Below, piece by piece: positions 17,407 through 25,439 of a stretch of DNA of 64,000 nt. Position numbers and translations under genes: made by a program. The notes under the pieces are model-generated. The model worked only from the letters and a program-made list of their open reading frames with translations. It did no database searches and was not told where the DNA came from. The DNA lies in contig CAZXMW010000004.1 of NCBI GenBank assembly GCA_964641415.1, positions 62,001-126,000 on the forward strand, in the 5' to 3' direction. Origin of the DNA: JAHECW01 sp964641415. Lineage in GTDB: Bacteria; Acidobacteriota; Thermoanaerobaculia; Thermoanaerobaculales; Sulfomarinibacteraceae. Position 1 is the first letter of the stretch. Every line of letters starts with the position of its first letter.

Positions 17407-18999
17407 GTGCTCATCCGAGTCACGCTGCTGGTCACGGTCCTGGCGTCGCCGGCGGTGGCGCAGCACTGGTGTGACGACCCGCCGTCCCTCGAGATGCTGA
17501 CCGGCGATCCGGTGGCCGTCGACGCACTGGCCAGCCAGGGCCACCCCGCCACCGCCTCGTGGTATGTCACGCCGCCCGGCGAACCGGCGCCGACCGAGCC
17601 GACCTCGACCGGATTCTCCCATCAGTTCACCCCCGACCAACCAGGGTTGTGGAGCGTCGCCTGCGTCGTCGACTACTCACACCAGGCGCCGGGTGGCGGC
17701 CTCTGGTCGTCGGAGGCCTGCGTGACGGTCCGCGCGTCGGCGGTGGTCGCGGTCCTCGGTCTCGGCGCCGGCCAGATCACCACCGACGAGGCGCTCGTGC
17801 TCGACGGCGCCGGCTCCGCCTGGGCGGCCGGCGTCGAGCCCACCGTCGACTGGCAGGTCGACGGGCTGTCGTTTCCAGCGTGCAACGGCGGACCTCCGCC
17901 CGCGACGCCGGGCGACATCGAATGCACCGTTCCTGCCGACTGGCTCGACCCTGGATGGCACACCGCCGGTCTTCTGCTCGTCGACCCGGCGAGCGGCGAC
18001 AGCAGTCTGTCCACCGGCAGCTTCGAGGTCATCGAGGTCATCCCGTTGTCGGTCCAGTTGGGCTGGACTCCCTTCCATCCCGATCCCGGCGACCTGGTCA
18101 CCTTCAACGCCGGCGTCGAGCCGACGACCCCCGAGGGCGACTTCACCGAGGTCGTGTGGGACTTCGGCGACGGCACCGTCGTCACCTACTCGAGCTGCCC
18201 GCCTCCCTACTACCACACCTGCCTCGACTACCCCCACCAGTACGCCGACGACGGCTGGTACGACGTCTCGGTCACCGTTCGAACCCTCGACGAGACGGCG
18301 ACCGCCGCGGGCACCATCGAGGTCGGCGATCCGGTGACGCCGCCGACGGCCTCGTTCACGGTCTCGCCATCCGCGCCCTGGATCCTGCAGCCGACGACGC
18401 TCACATTCAACGGCTCGTGCACCGGAGGCTGCCAGTTCCACTGGACCTTCGGCGATGGTTTCCAGAGCACCACACTGCAGCCGAGCCACGAGTGGCCCGT
18501 GCCCGACCGGTACCCGGTCGAGCTCACCGTGACCAACGACGGCGGCAGCGACTCGACGACGCGACTGATCGAGGTTTCGAGCTGCTGGAATCCCGACCCG
18601 CCGACCCAGGACGGCGTCTGCCACGGCGGTCCGGTCTGGTTGACCGCGCCGGCCGGCGCGTCCTGGCTTTGGAGCACCGGTGCCTCGACCCGGGTCGTGG
18701 CCGCGCCCGTCGCCGGCGGCTACTGGGTCGACGTCGACGACGGCGCCGGCTGCTGGGGCCACGAGCCGTGCACCGTGGTCCTCGGCAACTGTGGCCACCC
18801 CGGTGGGGACAGCAATCTGGACGGCGCCGTGGATGCCGGCGATCTCGCGGCCCTGTTGCCCGAGCTCACCGACGGAGACGGCGACACCGTGGTCGGCGCC
18901 GGAGGTGGCGACCTCACCGCGCCCGGCGGCGACGTCACCGGCGACGGCCGCCTGCGGCCGGACGACCTGCTGACCGTGCTGCTCAGGCTCTTCGAGTAG
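17407..18999 (+). CDS. Secreted PKD-repeat protein with dockerin-like C-terminus
   Basis: A 530-residue exported protein: signal peptide (1 to about 18), Ig/PKD-type beta domains with the hallmark WDFGDGT near residue 257 and WTFGDG near 347, and a C-terminal end with calcium-loop-like GDSNLDGAVDAGDLAALL and GDVTGDGRLRPDDLL segments resembling a dockerin pair. Such proteins act outside the cell in adhesion or polymer binding. GTG 17407 is used; GGAGG lies a few bases upstream and an extended -10 (TGCTATGAT) at 17375-17383. No catalytic motif is seen. It probably belongs with the upstream subtilase. Confidence 0.8.
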   Translation: MLIRVTLLVTVLASPAVAQHWCDDPPSLEMLTGDPVAVDALASQGHPATASWYVTPPGEPAPTEPTSTGFSHQFTPDQPGLWSVACVVDYSHQAPGGGLWSSEACVTVRASAVVAVLGLGAGQITTDEALVLDGAGSAWAAGVEPTVDWQVDGLSFPACNGGPPPATPGDIECTVPADWLDPGWHTAGLLLVDPASGDSSLSTGSFEVIEVIPLSVQLGWTPFHPDPGDLVTFNAGVEPTTPEGDFTEVVWDFGDGTVVTYSSCPPPYYHTCLDYPHQYADDGWYDVSVTVRTLDETATAAGTIEVGDPVTPPTASFTVSPSAPWILQPTTLTFNGSCTGGCQFHWTFGDGFQSTTLQPSHEWPVPDRYPVELTVTNDGGSDSTTRLIEVSSCWNPDPPTQDGVCHGGPVWLTAPAGASWLWSTGASTRVVAAPVAGGYWVDVDDGAGCWGHEPCTVVLGNCGHPGGDSNLDGAVDAGDLAALLPELTDGDGDTVVGAGGGDLTAPGGDVTGDGRLRPDDLLTVLLRLFE

Positions 19000-19207
19000 C
19001 CCACCGCACGTGGGCGCCCGGTCACACGGGGGGTGGCATCTCCCGGTCGGATCCGCGGCGTCGAGGGCGGTCCTCCGGCAAAGGTGACGGATCAGGTGGG
19101 CCGACCCCCGCTTGAACCATGGAGCGCGCGACCATCGGCCGCGACAGGAAGGATCGGATCCTGAGACACATCGCCGACGGTGATTCACGAAGTACGATTG
19201 GCGAGCC

Positions 19208-20293
19208 TCAGCCGTTGCTCTTCGCGAACACCCGCATGAAGTCGGCCAGGTACTCGACTCCCTCCATGGCCATGGCGTTGTAGATCGACGCCCGGCAGCC
19301 GCCCACCGAGCGGTGGCCCTTGAGGCCGCACATGCCGGCCTCGAGGGCCTCTTTGACGAACTGCCCCTCGAGCTCCTCGGACGGCAGCCGCCACACGACG
19401 TTCATGTACGAGCGGCTCGCGGGCTCGACCGGGCACGTGTAGAAGTCGGGAAACTCGTCCATGACCCCGTAGAGCAGATCGCCCTTCGCGCGGTTGCGCT
19501 GCTCCATGCCGGTCAGGCCGCCCTGCTGCTGGACCCACTCCAGGACGTTGCGGACCATGTAGATGGCAAAGGTCGGCGGAGTGTTGAACAGAGAGTCCTT
19601 GGCCGAGTGGGTCTTGTACGCGAGCATGGTCGGCACGGTGTCGTTGGCCGATTCGAGCCAGCTCTTGCGGAGGATCACGATGGTCACGCCGGACGGACCG
19701 ATGTTCTTCTGGGCGCCGGCGTAGATCAGCGAGAACCGGTTGGCGTCGATCGGCCGCCACAGGATGTCGGACGACATGTCGGCGACCAGCGGCACGTCGC
19801 CGCACTCGGGAAACGAGTGGTACTGGGTGCCCTTGATGGTGTTGTTGCTGGTGATGTGGAGGTAGGCCGCAGACGGGTCGAGGTCGAGCTCCTCCTGGCT
19901 TGGAATCCGCGTGAAACCGTCGGGCTCGCTGGTCGCCGCGATCCTCGCCGAGGCGATGATGTCGGCCTCCTTGATCGCCTTGGTCGACCAGGTCCCGGTG
20001 TCGATGTAGTCGGCAGACCCGCCGGGCGGGATGAAGTTCATCGGCAGCATGGCGAACTGGAGCGAGGCGCCGCCCTGGAGAAAGAGTACCTGGTGGTCGT
20101 CGTCGAGCCCGAGCAGCTCGGTGAACAGCTCCATGGCCTGGCGGTGGACCGCGTCGTACTCCTTCGACCGGTGCGAGGTCTCCATCACCGACATCCCGGT
20201 GGCTTCCCAGTCTGGGATCTCTGCCTTGGCGCGCTCGAGCGCGGCCAGCGGCAGGGTCGCGGGACCGGCGTAGAAGTTGTGGATCCGTGCCAT
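19208..20293 (-). CDS. serC: Phosphoserine aminotransferase
   Basis: Converts 3-phosphohydroxypyruvate and glutamate to phosphoserine in serine synthesis. The 361-residue protein has NFYAGPATLP at the start, QGGASLQF near 73, the PLP-binding Lys196 in YAGAQKNIGPSG, and GHRSVGGCRASIYNA near the end, all diagnostic of SerC. The ATG follows GAGGAGGACGAA, and only ten bases separate it from serA, so the genes form an operon in the order DUF1015, serA, serC. Confidence 0.96.
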   Translation of the reverse strand: MARIHNFYAGPATLPLAALERAKAEIPDWEATGMSVMETSHRSKEYDAVHRQAMELFTELLGLDDDHQVLFLQGGASLQFAMLPMNFIPPGGSADYIDTGTWSTKAIKEADIIASARIAATSEPDGFTRIPSQEELDLDPSAAYLHITSNNTIKGTQYHSFPECGDVPLVADMSSDILWRPIDANRFSLIYAGAQKNIGPSGVTIVILRKSWLESANDTVPTMLAYKTHSAKDSLFNTPPTFAIYMVRNVLEWVQQQGGLTGMEQRNRAKGDLLYGVMDEFPDFYTCPVEPASRSYMNVVWRLPSEELEGQFVKEALEAGMCGLKGHRSVGGCRASIYNAMAMEGVEYLADFMRVFAKSNG

Positions 20294-20303
20294 TTCGTCC
20301 TCC

Positions 20304-21185
20304 TCAGGCGGTCTGATGGGCGAAGTCCTCGAGAATGCGGACGACGACGTCGCCGATTCTGAGCATGTTCTCGCTCGACGAGGCGCCGATGTGCGGCGTC
20401 AAGATCACGTTGGGCGCGTCATAAAGCGGGCAGTCGTCGGACGGCGGGTCGGACAGGAAAACGTCGGTGGCGTAGGCCCGGACCTTGCCCGAATCCAGCG
20501 CCGCCGTCATGTCGGACTCGTGGACGCAGCCTCCGCGGCTGGTGTTGACGATGACGACACCGTCCTTCATCCGGCTGAGGGTCTCGCCGTTGATCATATT
20601 TCGGGTCTCGTCAGTGAGCGGCACGTGGAGCGAGATGTAGTCCGACTCGCTCAGCAACTTGTCCATGGTCACCAGATCGACCGACTCGTGGCTCTTGAGG
20701 AACGGGTCGTAGGCGATCACCCGCATCCCGAAGGCGATGGCGCGCCGGGCGAGCTCGGTGCCGATGTTGCCGGCGCCGAACAGACCGAGAGTCTTGCCCA
20801 TGAGCTCGGTACGCTTGAGCTGTTTCTTGAGCCACTCGCGGTCCTTCATGCCGAGATGGCCTTCGACGATCCGGGTCGGCACCGCGATCATCAGCGCGAA
20901 GGCGAGCTCGGCCACCGCCACCGCCGACGCCTCGGCGGTGTTGAAGACCTGGACGCCCTTGGATCGTGCGTACTCGACGTCGATGTTGTCGAGCCCGACG
21001 CCGCCGCGGATGATCAACCGCAGGTTGGTCGCCGAGTCGATGTAGTCCTTGCGGCACTTGGTCTTCGACCGGACAAGCACGACATCGACCTCGGGAAGAC
21101 GTTCCTTGTCGTCGGTGACCTCGCCGAAGGCCACGAGCTTGTCGGGGAGCGAGGGATCGAAGGCGTCGGAGATCAGGATCTTCAT
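20304..21185 (-). CDS. serA: D-3-phosphoglycerate dehydrogenase, short form without ACT domain
   Basis: NAD-dependent first enzyme of serine synthesis. It has only the catalytic and Rossmann domains (293 residues), with GAGNIG at 137-142, Arg217 in NTSRGG and His265 in TPHIGASS. The C-terminal ACT or ASB regulatory domains are absent, so serine feedback as in the long enzymes is not expected. The catalytic Glu that normally lies 29 residues after the Arg is Asp246 here (DVFLSDPP). The adjacent serC supports the assignment over other 2-hydroxyacid dehydrogenases. Confidence 0.9.
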   Translation of the reverse strand: MKILISDAFDPSLPDKLVAFGEVTDDKERLPEVDVVLVRSKTKCRKDYIDSATNLRLIIRGGVGLDNIDVEYARSKGVQVFNTAEASAVAVAELAFALMIAVPTRIVEGHLGMKDREWLKKQLKRTELMGKTLGLFGAGNIGTELARRAIAFGMRVIAYDPFLKSHESVDLVTMDKLLSESDYISLHVPLTDETRNMINGETLSRMKDGVVIVNTSRGGCVHESDMTAALDSGKVRAYATDVFLSDPPSDDCPLYDAPNVILTPHIGASSSENMLRIGDVVVRILEDFAHQTA

Positions 21186-21222
21186 CTTTCCTCCTCGTCG
21201 GATCGGTTCACCGGCGCACCGG

Positions 21223-22464
21223 TCAGTCGTCCAGGGGTCTCACGATCAGGCCGGAGCGGAGCTTCGGCTCGAACCAGGTCGATTTGGGCGGCATCACCGT
21301 GCCGGCGTCGGCGACCGCGAAAAGCTGCTCGATGGCGGTGGGATGCAGCGCGAAAGCGACGTCCCAGTCACCGCTGTCGACCCGCCGTTCGAGCTCGCCG
21401 AGGCCGCGGATGCCGCCGACGAAATCGATGTTGTCGTCGCTGCGCGGGTCGCCGATGCCGAGCACCGGTGCGAGCACATTGTCCTGGAGGATGGCGACGT
21501 CCAGGCTGCGGACCGGATCGTCCTCGGCGACGCTCCCCTGCCGTACGATCAGCCGGTGCCAGGCGCCGTCGAGATACATGCCGAAGGTCCGCGGTTCGGT
21601 CGGTCTGTCCGCGGATCCGGGCGCGATCTCGAAGGTCTCGCCGACCTTCGACAGGAAAGCGTCGCGGTCGAGCTCCGTGGGCATCTTCACCACCCGGTTG
21701 TAGTCCATGATGAGCATCTGGTCGTGAGGGAAGATCACGCTGAGAAAAAAGTTGTACGGTTCTTCCCCGGTGTGGTCCGGGTTGGCGTCGCGGCGCAGCG
21801 CGCGGACCCGGGTCGCAGCCGCCGAGCGGTGGTGACCATCGGCCACGTAGAGCTCGGGGACCTCGCCGAACGCGGTCACCAGGGCCTGGACGTCGGGCGC
21901 CTGGTCGACCACCCAGAGCACGTGGCGGATGCCGTCCGGCGCGGTGAAGTCAACCGCCGGTTCGCCTGACGTCAACCGTTCGACCAACACGTCGATCTCG
22001 GGTCGCGCCTTGTAGGTCAGAAAGACCGGGCCGGTGTTGGCGTTGAGGGCCTCGACGTGGCGGGTCCTGTCGTCCTCCTTCTTGGGTCGGGTGTGTTCGT
22101 GCTTCTTGATCCGATCGGCCTCGTACTCGTCGATGCTGGCTCCGGTGACCAGACCGGTCTGGAGGTGGTCTCCCATGACCTGCCGGTAGAGGTAGAGAGC
22201 CGGCGCCGCCTCGCGGGTGAGCACGCCGTCATCCTTGAGCCGCTGCAGGTTCTCCGCACCCTTGGCGTAGACCGCGTCCGAGTAGAGGTCGACGCCGGGC
22301 TCGAGATCGATCTCCGGCTTGACCACGTGCAGAAAGGACAGCGGGTTGTCCGCCGCCAGTTCACGGGCCTCGTCGCTGGACAGGACATCGTACGGCGGGC
22401 TGGCCACCCTGTCGGCCAGCTCTGACTTCGGCCGCCATGCGCGGAAGGGCTCGATTCGGGCCAT
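21223..22464 (-). CDS. DUF1015 protein of the serine operon
   Basis: A 413-residue cytoplasmic protein of the DUF1015 family, recognisable from MARIEPFRAWRP and SPPYDVLSSDEAR at the start and YVADGHHRSAAA in the middle. I recall the family as a frequent neighbour of serA and serC, but I know of no settled biochemical function. No phosphoserine phosphatase (serB) is in the cluster, so a role in the last step or in regulation is possible but unproven. ATG 22464 is chosen over 22509 because GGAG lies six bases upstream and the family starts here. Confidence 0.85.
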   Translation of the reverse strand: MARIEPFRAWRPKSELADRVASPPYDVLSSDEARELAADNPLSFLHVVKPEIDLEPGVDLYSDAVYAKGAENLQRLKDDGVLTREAAPALYLYRQVMGDHLQTGLVTGASIDEYEADRIKKHEHTRPKKEDDRTRHVEALNANTGPVFLTYKARPEIDVLVERLTSGEPAVDFTAPDGIRHVLWVVDQAPDVQALVTAFGEVPELYVADGHHRSAAATRVRALRRDANPDHTGEEPYNFFLSVIFPHDQMLIMDYNRVVKMPTELDRDAFLSKVGETFEIAPGSADRPTEPRTFGMYLDGAWHRLIVRQGSVAEDDPVRSLDVAILQDNVLAPVLGIGDPRSDDNIDFVGGIRGLGELERRVDSGDWDVAFALHPTAIEQLFAVADAGTVMPPKSTWFEPKLRSGLIVRPLDD

Positions 22465-22539
22465 GAAACGCTCCAGTGGCTGTGGGTTTCGGCTCCTCTC
22501 GGAAGCCACGTGAAAGTTAGCACATGCTCGTTCCCGAGG

Positions 22540-22770
22540 CTACTTGTCGGGATCCCGAAAAGGCGCCGGAAATTCGACTCGGGATCCGGCCTCCGGCCGG
22601 ACAGGTCGTCGCAGAACCCGGCGCCGTCGAGCGACTGAACCACGACGTCGTCGCGGCCGTGCAGGTCCGCGATGTGCAGCGCGCACTTTCCCTCCGGACG
22701 CGTCGGAGAAGTACGCGATCCTCGACCCGTCCGGCGACCACGCCGGCGAACGTTCGTGGGCTGAACGCGT
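22540..22770 (-). pseudogene. Remnant of a Tricorn/TolB-like beta-propeller protein
   Basis: One frame reads TRSAHERSPAWSPDGSRIAY then FSDASG, a typical propeller blade of Tricorn-like S41 peptidases; after GGK the similarity jumps frame to CALHIADLHGRDDVVV and then QSLDGAGFCDDL, and is lost again. No start codon or complete domain remains. It is a decayed gene fragment overlapping nothing else, between the DUF1015 gene and a small secreted protein. Confidence 0.6.
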
Positions 22771-22775
22771 GCAGC

Positions 22776-23360
22776 TCAACCGAGCACGATGGCGAGGCGC
22801 AGCGGGGCTTTCCACCCCAGGGCGTGGACCTCGAGGATGAACGAGCTGCCCACTGCCAGCCCCGGCGGGCGCGCGAAGTACAGCAAATCGACCATGGCAT
22901 CGCCCTGAGCGAGGGTCAGCTCGTCGATGACGATGGCCCGCCGGCCGCTGGTCAGCTCCGGGAAGAAATTGGACTCGACCAGCCGGCGGTCCCGTCGCCA
23001 GACCTCCCACGGGATGCCCGCCGCCGACACGGCTCGGGTGTCGAGCCGCCGTTTGCGGTAGCCCGAGCGGAGCTCCCGCAGGGTCGGTAACGGGTAGCGG
23101 ACGCCATCCGGGCCGATGAGCCGAAAGGCGTCCCGATCCAAACGGGCGGGCTGCGGGCTGCGATTGACCACCGCTACGACCATTGGAATGTAGTCCTCGT
23201 CGAGCCGACGGCCGGTCAGGCCGACGTTGGCCCAGACCTCGCCGATCTCGTTGCCGCCGTTGAACACCAGCCGGCCCGGGCGGGGGTCCTGTTTGCCGAC
23301 GCCCGGCGACGAGACGGCAAGCGCGGTCAGAACGAGGATCGGGAGCAGGCGGCGGTTCAC
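22776..23360 (-). CDS. Small secreted protein of unknown function
   Basis: A 194-residue protein starting at GTG 23360 with a signal peptide (about residues 1-22). The mature part begins RPGRLVFNGGNEIGEVW and looks like a single beta-rich domain; I recognise no family. Its C-terminus, containing LDLLYFARPPG-like and ALGWKAPLRLAIVLG segments, resembles a domain that reports a bulk property of an envelope component, but I cannot name one. It is divergent from the Ntn hydrolase gene across 178 bp. Confidence 0.6.
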   Translation of the reverse strand: MNRRLLPILVLTALAVSSPGVGKQDPRPGRLVFNGGNEIGEVWANVGLTGRRLDEDYIPMVVAVVNRSPQPARLDRDAFRLIGPDGVRYPLPTLRELRSGYRKRRLDTRAVSAAGIPWEVWRRDRRLVESNFFPELTSGRRAIVIDELTLAQGDAMVDLLYFARPPGLAVGSSFILEVHALGWKAPLRLAIVLG

Positions 23361-23509
23361 TCCACCACCGTAAGCCAACGGCCCGCCGGACGCAAAGGAG
23401 ACCGTCGTCCGGCGCGCGCACACTGCGCGCCGTGCGATCGAACGAACCCCAGAGGATCGCCGGGCCCAGGCGCGGTGAGCGAAGGGCGCGCTGAGGGATG
23501 TCCGGCGGG

Positions 23510-23523
23510 GGTAGTAGACTACC
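23510..23523. promoter_or_regulatory. Inverted repeat over the Ntn-hydrolase promoter
   Basis: GGTAGT and ACTACC form a perfect 6-bp inverted repeat with an AG spacer. It covers a TAGACT -10-like box about 20 bases before the start codon, so it could be an operator or a 5' hairpin. Short and unproven. Confidence 0.3.
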
Positions 23524-23538
23524 GGCCGGAGGTCTGAC

Positions 23539-24612
23539 ATGCGTGTCCCGTTGCTGCTTGCCTGCTGCCTCGCCGTCGCGTTTCCGAACGTTTCAGCCGA
23601 CGCCTGCACGTCGTTTCTGCTCAAGCATCCCGACAAGCCGGTGATGGCCAAGAACTTCGACTGGGACATCGCCGCCGGGATGGTGGTGATCAATCCGCGA
23701 GGGCTCGCCAAGACCGCGCTGGTCGGCGACGACGCGACACCGGCGAGGTGGACCTCACGCTACGGCAGCGCGACCTTCAACCAGTACGGCCGGGAGTTCC
23801 CGATCGGCGGCATGAACGAGGCCGGGCTCGCCATGGAGGTGCTGTGGCTCGCCGGGTCCGAGTATCCCGAGGCGGGCGAACGTCCGGCGATCGATGCCCT
23901 GCAGTGGGTCCAGTACTGCCTCGACAGCTTCCGCCGCGTCGGCGACGTCGTCGCCAGCGCGTCGGAGCTCGCCGTCTCGAGCACCGCGCCGCTCCACTTC
24001 CTGGCCTGCGATCCGACTGGCAGCTGCGCGGTCATCGAGTTTCTCGAGGGCAGGTTGGTTGCCCGCAGCGAACGGTCGCTACCCCTGCCGGCGCTGACCA
24101 ACGACACCTATGAGGCGTCGCTGGAGTACCTCAACCGCACCCTCGGCTACGGCGGCGAGCCCGTCGAGCCGACCGGCGCCGGATCCCTCGCCCGCTTCGC
24201 TCGAGCCGCGGACGGCACCCACGATGCCCGCCGGCGGCCCGACAACGACCCGGTGACCGCCGCGTTCTCCATCCTCGACGACGTCGCCCAGCCCGACCGG
24301 ACCCAATGGCGCGTGGTCTACGACCTCCAGGCCACCCGCGTCCACTTCTCCAGTTCCGGACGCTCCGAGATCCGCTTCATCGAACTCGAGGAGCTCGAGC
24401 TCGACTGCACCGCCGAGCCGCTCATGCTCGACCTGGCGGCGCCCGGGGCCGGGGACGTCACCGGCTCGCTGGTTCCCTACACCACCGAGGTCAACCGGAC
24501 GATGATCGAGGCCGGGTTCTCCGCCGACGAGATCGCAGCCCCGGCACCTGAGATCATGGAACGTCTCGTCGCCTATCCCGACACGCTGCTCTGCACCTTC
24601 GCCGCCGAGTGA
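23539..24612 (+). CDS. Secreted Ntn hydrolase, choloylglycine hydrolase / penicillin acylase family (C59)
   Basis: Amide hydrolase related to bile-salt hydrolase and penicillin V acylase. The signal peptide ends at Ala22 and exposes Cys23, the N-terminal nucleophile that starts the mature protein (CTSF), exactly the family design. AKNFDWD near residue 37 and GGMNEAGLAMEVLW near 90 are conserved. In environmental bacteria such secreted members often degrade N-acyl homoserine lactones or N-acyl amides; the substrate here is unknown. ATG 23539 has GGAGG six bases upstream. Gene fossils lie on both sides, hinting at a rearranged locus. Confidence 0.9.
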   Translation: MRVPLLLACCLAVAFPNVSADACTSFLLKHPDKPVMAKNFDWDIAAGMVVINPRGLAKTALVGDDATPARWTSRYGSATFNQYGREFPIGGMNEAGLAMEVLWLAGSEYPEAGERPAIDALQWVQYCLDSFRRVGDVVASASELAVSSTAPLHFLACDPTGSCAVIEFLEGRLVARSERSLPLPALTNDTYEASLEYLNRTLGYGGEPVEPTGAGSLARFARAADGTHDARRRPDNDPVTAAFSILDDVAQPDRTQWRVVYDLQATRVHFSSSGRSEIRFIELEELELDCTAEPLMLDLAAPGAGDVTGSLVPYTTEVNRTMIEAGFSADEIAAPAPEIMERLVAYPDTLLCTFAAE

Positions 24613-24735
24613 TCCCCCCGGCGCACTCGCTCATACCGTAAACCTCGAGAATCGGCAGCCCGAGGCTGAAGAAGAACTCCAACGTCGAACACGCCATGGG
24701 CGCCACGCTGGTGACGAAGACCCGGCTGCGGTCGA
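24613..24735 (-). pseudogene. Fragment of a long-chain acyl-CoA synthetase
   Basis: The minus strand encodes DLDRSRVFVTSVAP followed by TLEFFFSLGLPILEVYGMSE, the highly conserved core of bubblegum-type long-chain fatty acyl-CoA ligases, with nothing of the gene before or after it. About 40 codons survive between the acyltransferase gene and the Ntn hydrolase. A clear gene relic. Confidence 0.7.
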
Positions 24736-24758
24736 GGTCGAGGCATCGAGGGCGCCGA

Positions 24759-25388
24759 TCACCGTGGCGGCGCCGCTCGCGCGCCCCTGCTGCTTGTGTT
24801 CCCCTGGCGCCGGCGCCCGCCGGCGCCGGTGTAGAAGCTCTCCAGAATTCGGAGATCCGCCCCGAGGTCCCCGCTCGGCGCCACCGGGTCGCCGAAGAGG
24901 ATCCGGCGTCGATCCCAGTCGAAGGCGATCGGCACGATGGGGACGCCGGCCCGATGTGCGACCCAGTAGAAGCCGGTCCTCCAGCGCTCGACCGGCTGCC
25001 GCGTTCCTTCCGGGGCGAGGGCGAGGATCAGGTGGTCGCGCTCGGCGAACATCCGCACGGAGTCGGCGACCACGCCCGCCGATGCCCGGCGGTCGACGGA
25101 GATCCCACCCAGCCACCGCATGAGCGGCCCGAGCGGCCACCGGAAGAGCGTGTGCTTGCCGAGGAACGCGACCCGGATGCCGAGGGCGAACATGGCGGCG
25201 ACCCCGACCACGAAGTCCCAGTTCGAGGTGTGCGGGGCGACGATGGCGACCGCCTTGTCGACGTTCGGCATCGCGCCCGCGAACCGCCAGCCGAACCCGC
25301 CGAAGGCGGTTCGTCCGAGCCACCTTGAAAAGCGGGTCCCACGGATCGGGACCCGCGGCCCCAGGATCAATCTGCTGGCGTTCGTCAT
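24759..25388 (-). CDS. PlsC-like lysophospholipid acyltransferase family protein
   Basis: A 209-residue glycerolipid acyltransferase. The catalytic HxxxxD motif is His53-Asp58 (HTSNWD) and the phosphate-binding EGTR lies near residue 125, after GGISVDR. It should transfer a fatty acyl group to a lysophospholipid or other acceptor at the inner membrane; the acceptor is not evident. ATG 25388 is preferred to 25415. A TACACT box lies ten bases upstream. The adjacent acyl-CoA synthetase fragment suggests a former lipid-acylation pair. Confidence 0.85.
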   Translation of the reverse strand: MTNASRLILGPRVPIRGTRFSRWLGRTAFGGFGWRFAGAMPNVDKAVAIVAPHTSNWDFVVGVAAMFALGIRVAFLGKHTLFRWPLGPLMRWLGGISVDRRASAGVVADSVRMFAERDHLILALAPEGTRQPVERWRTGFYWVAHRAGVPIVPIAFDWDRRRILFGDPVAPSGDLGADLRILESFYTGAGGRRRQGNTSSRGARAAPPR

Positions 25389-25427
25389 GACTGCACACAG
25401 TGTAGCCGCGCCCATTCATCGTTTTGC

Positions 25428-25433
25428 TATCAT
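25428..25433 (+). promoter_or_regulatory. Extended -10 box for leaderless metalloprotease gene
   Basis: TGCTATCAT (TATCAT at 25428-25433) ends six bases before the ATG at 25440; no Shine-Dalgarno lies between. Confidence 0.5.
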
Positions 25434-25439
25434 TCAGCA

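Noticed and set aside
19119..19230. Small plus-strand ORF starting MERATIGRDRKDRIL
   Set aside because: Short, no ribosome-binding site, runs into serC on the opposite strand. The 19000-19207 gap otherwise shows only a weak CCCAC/GTGGG inverted repeat.
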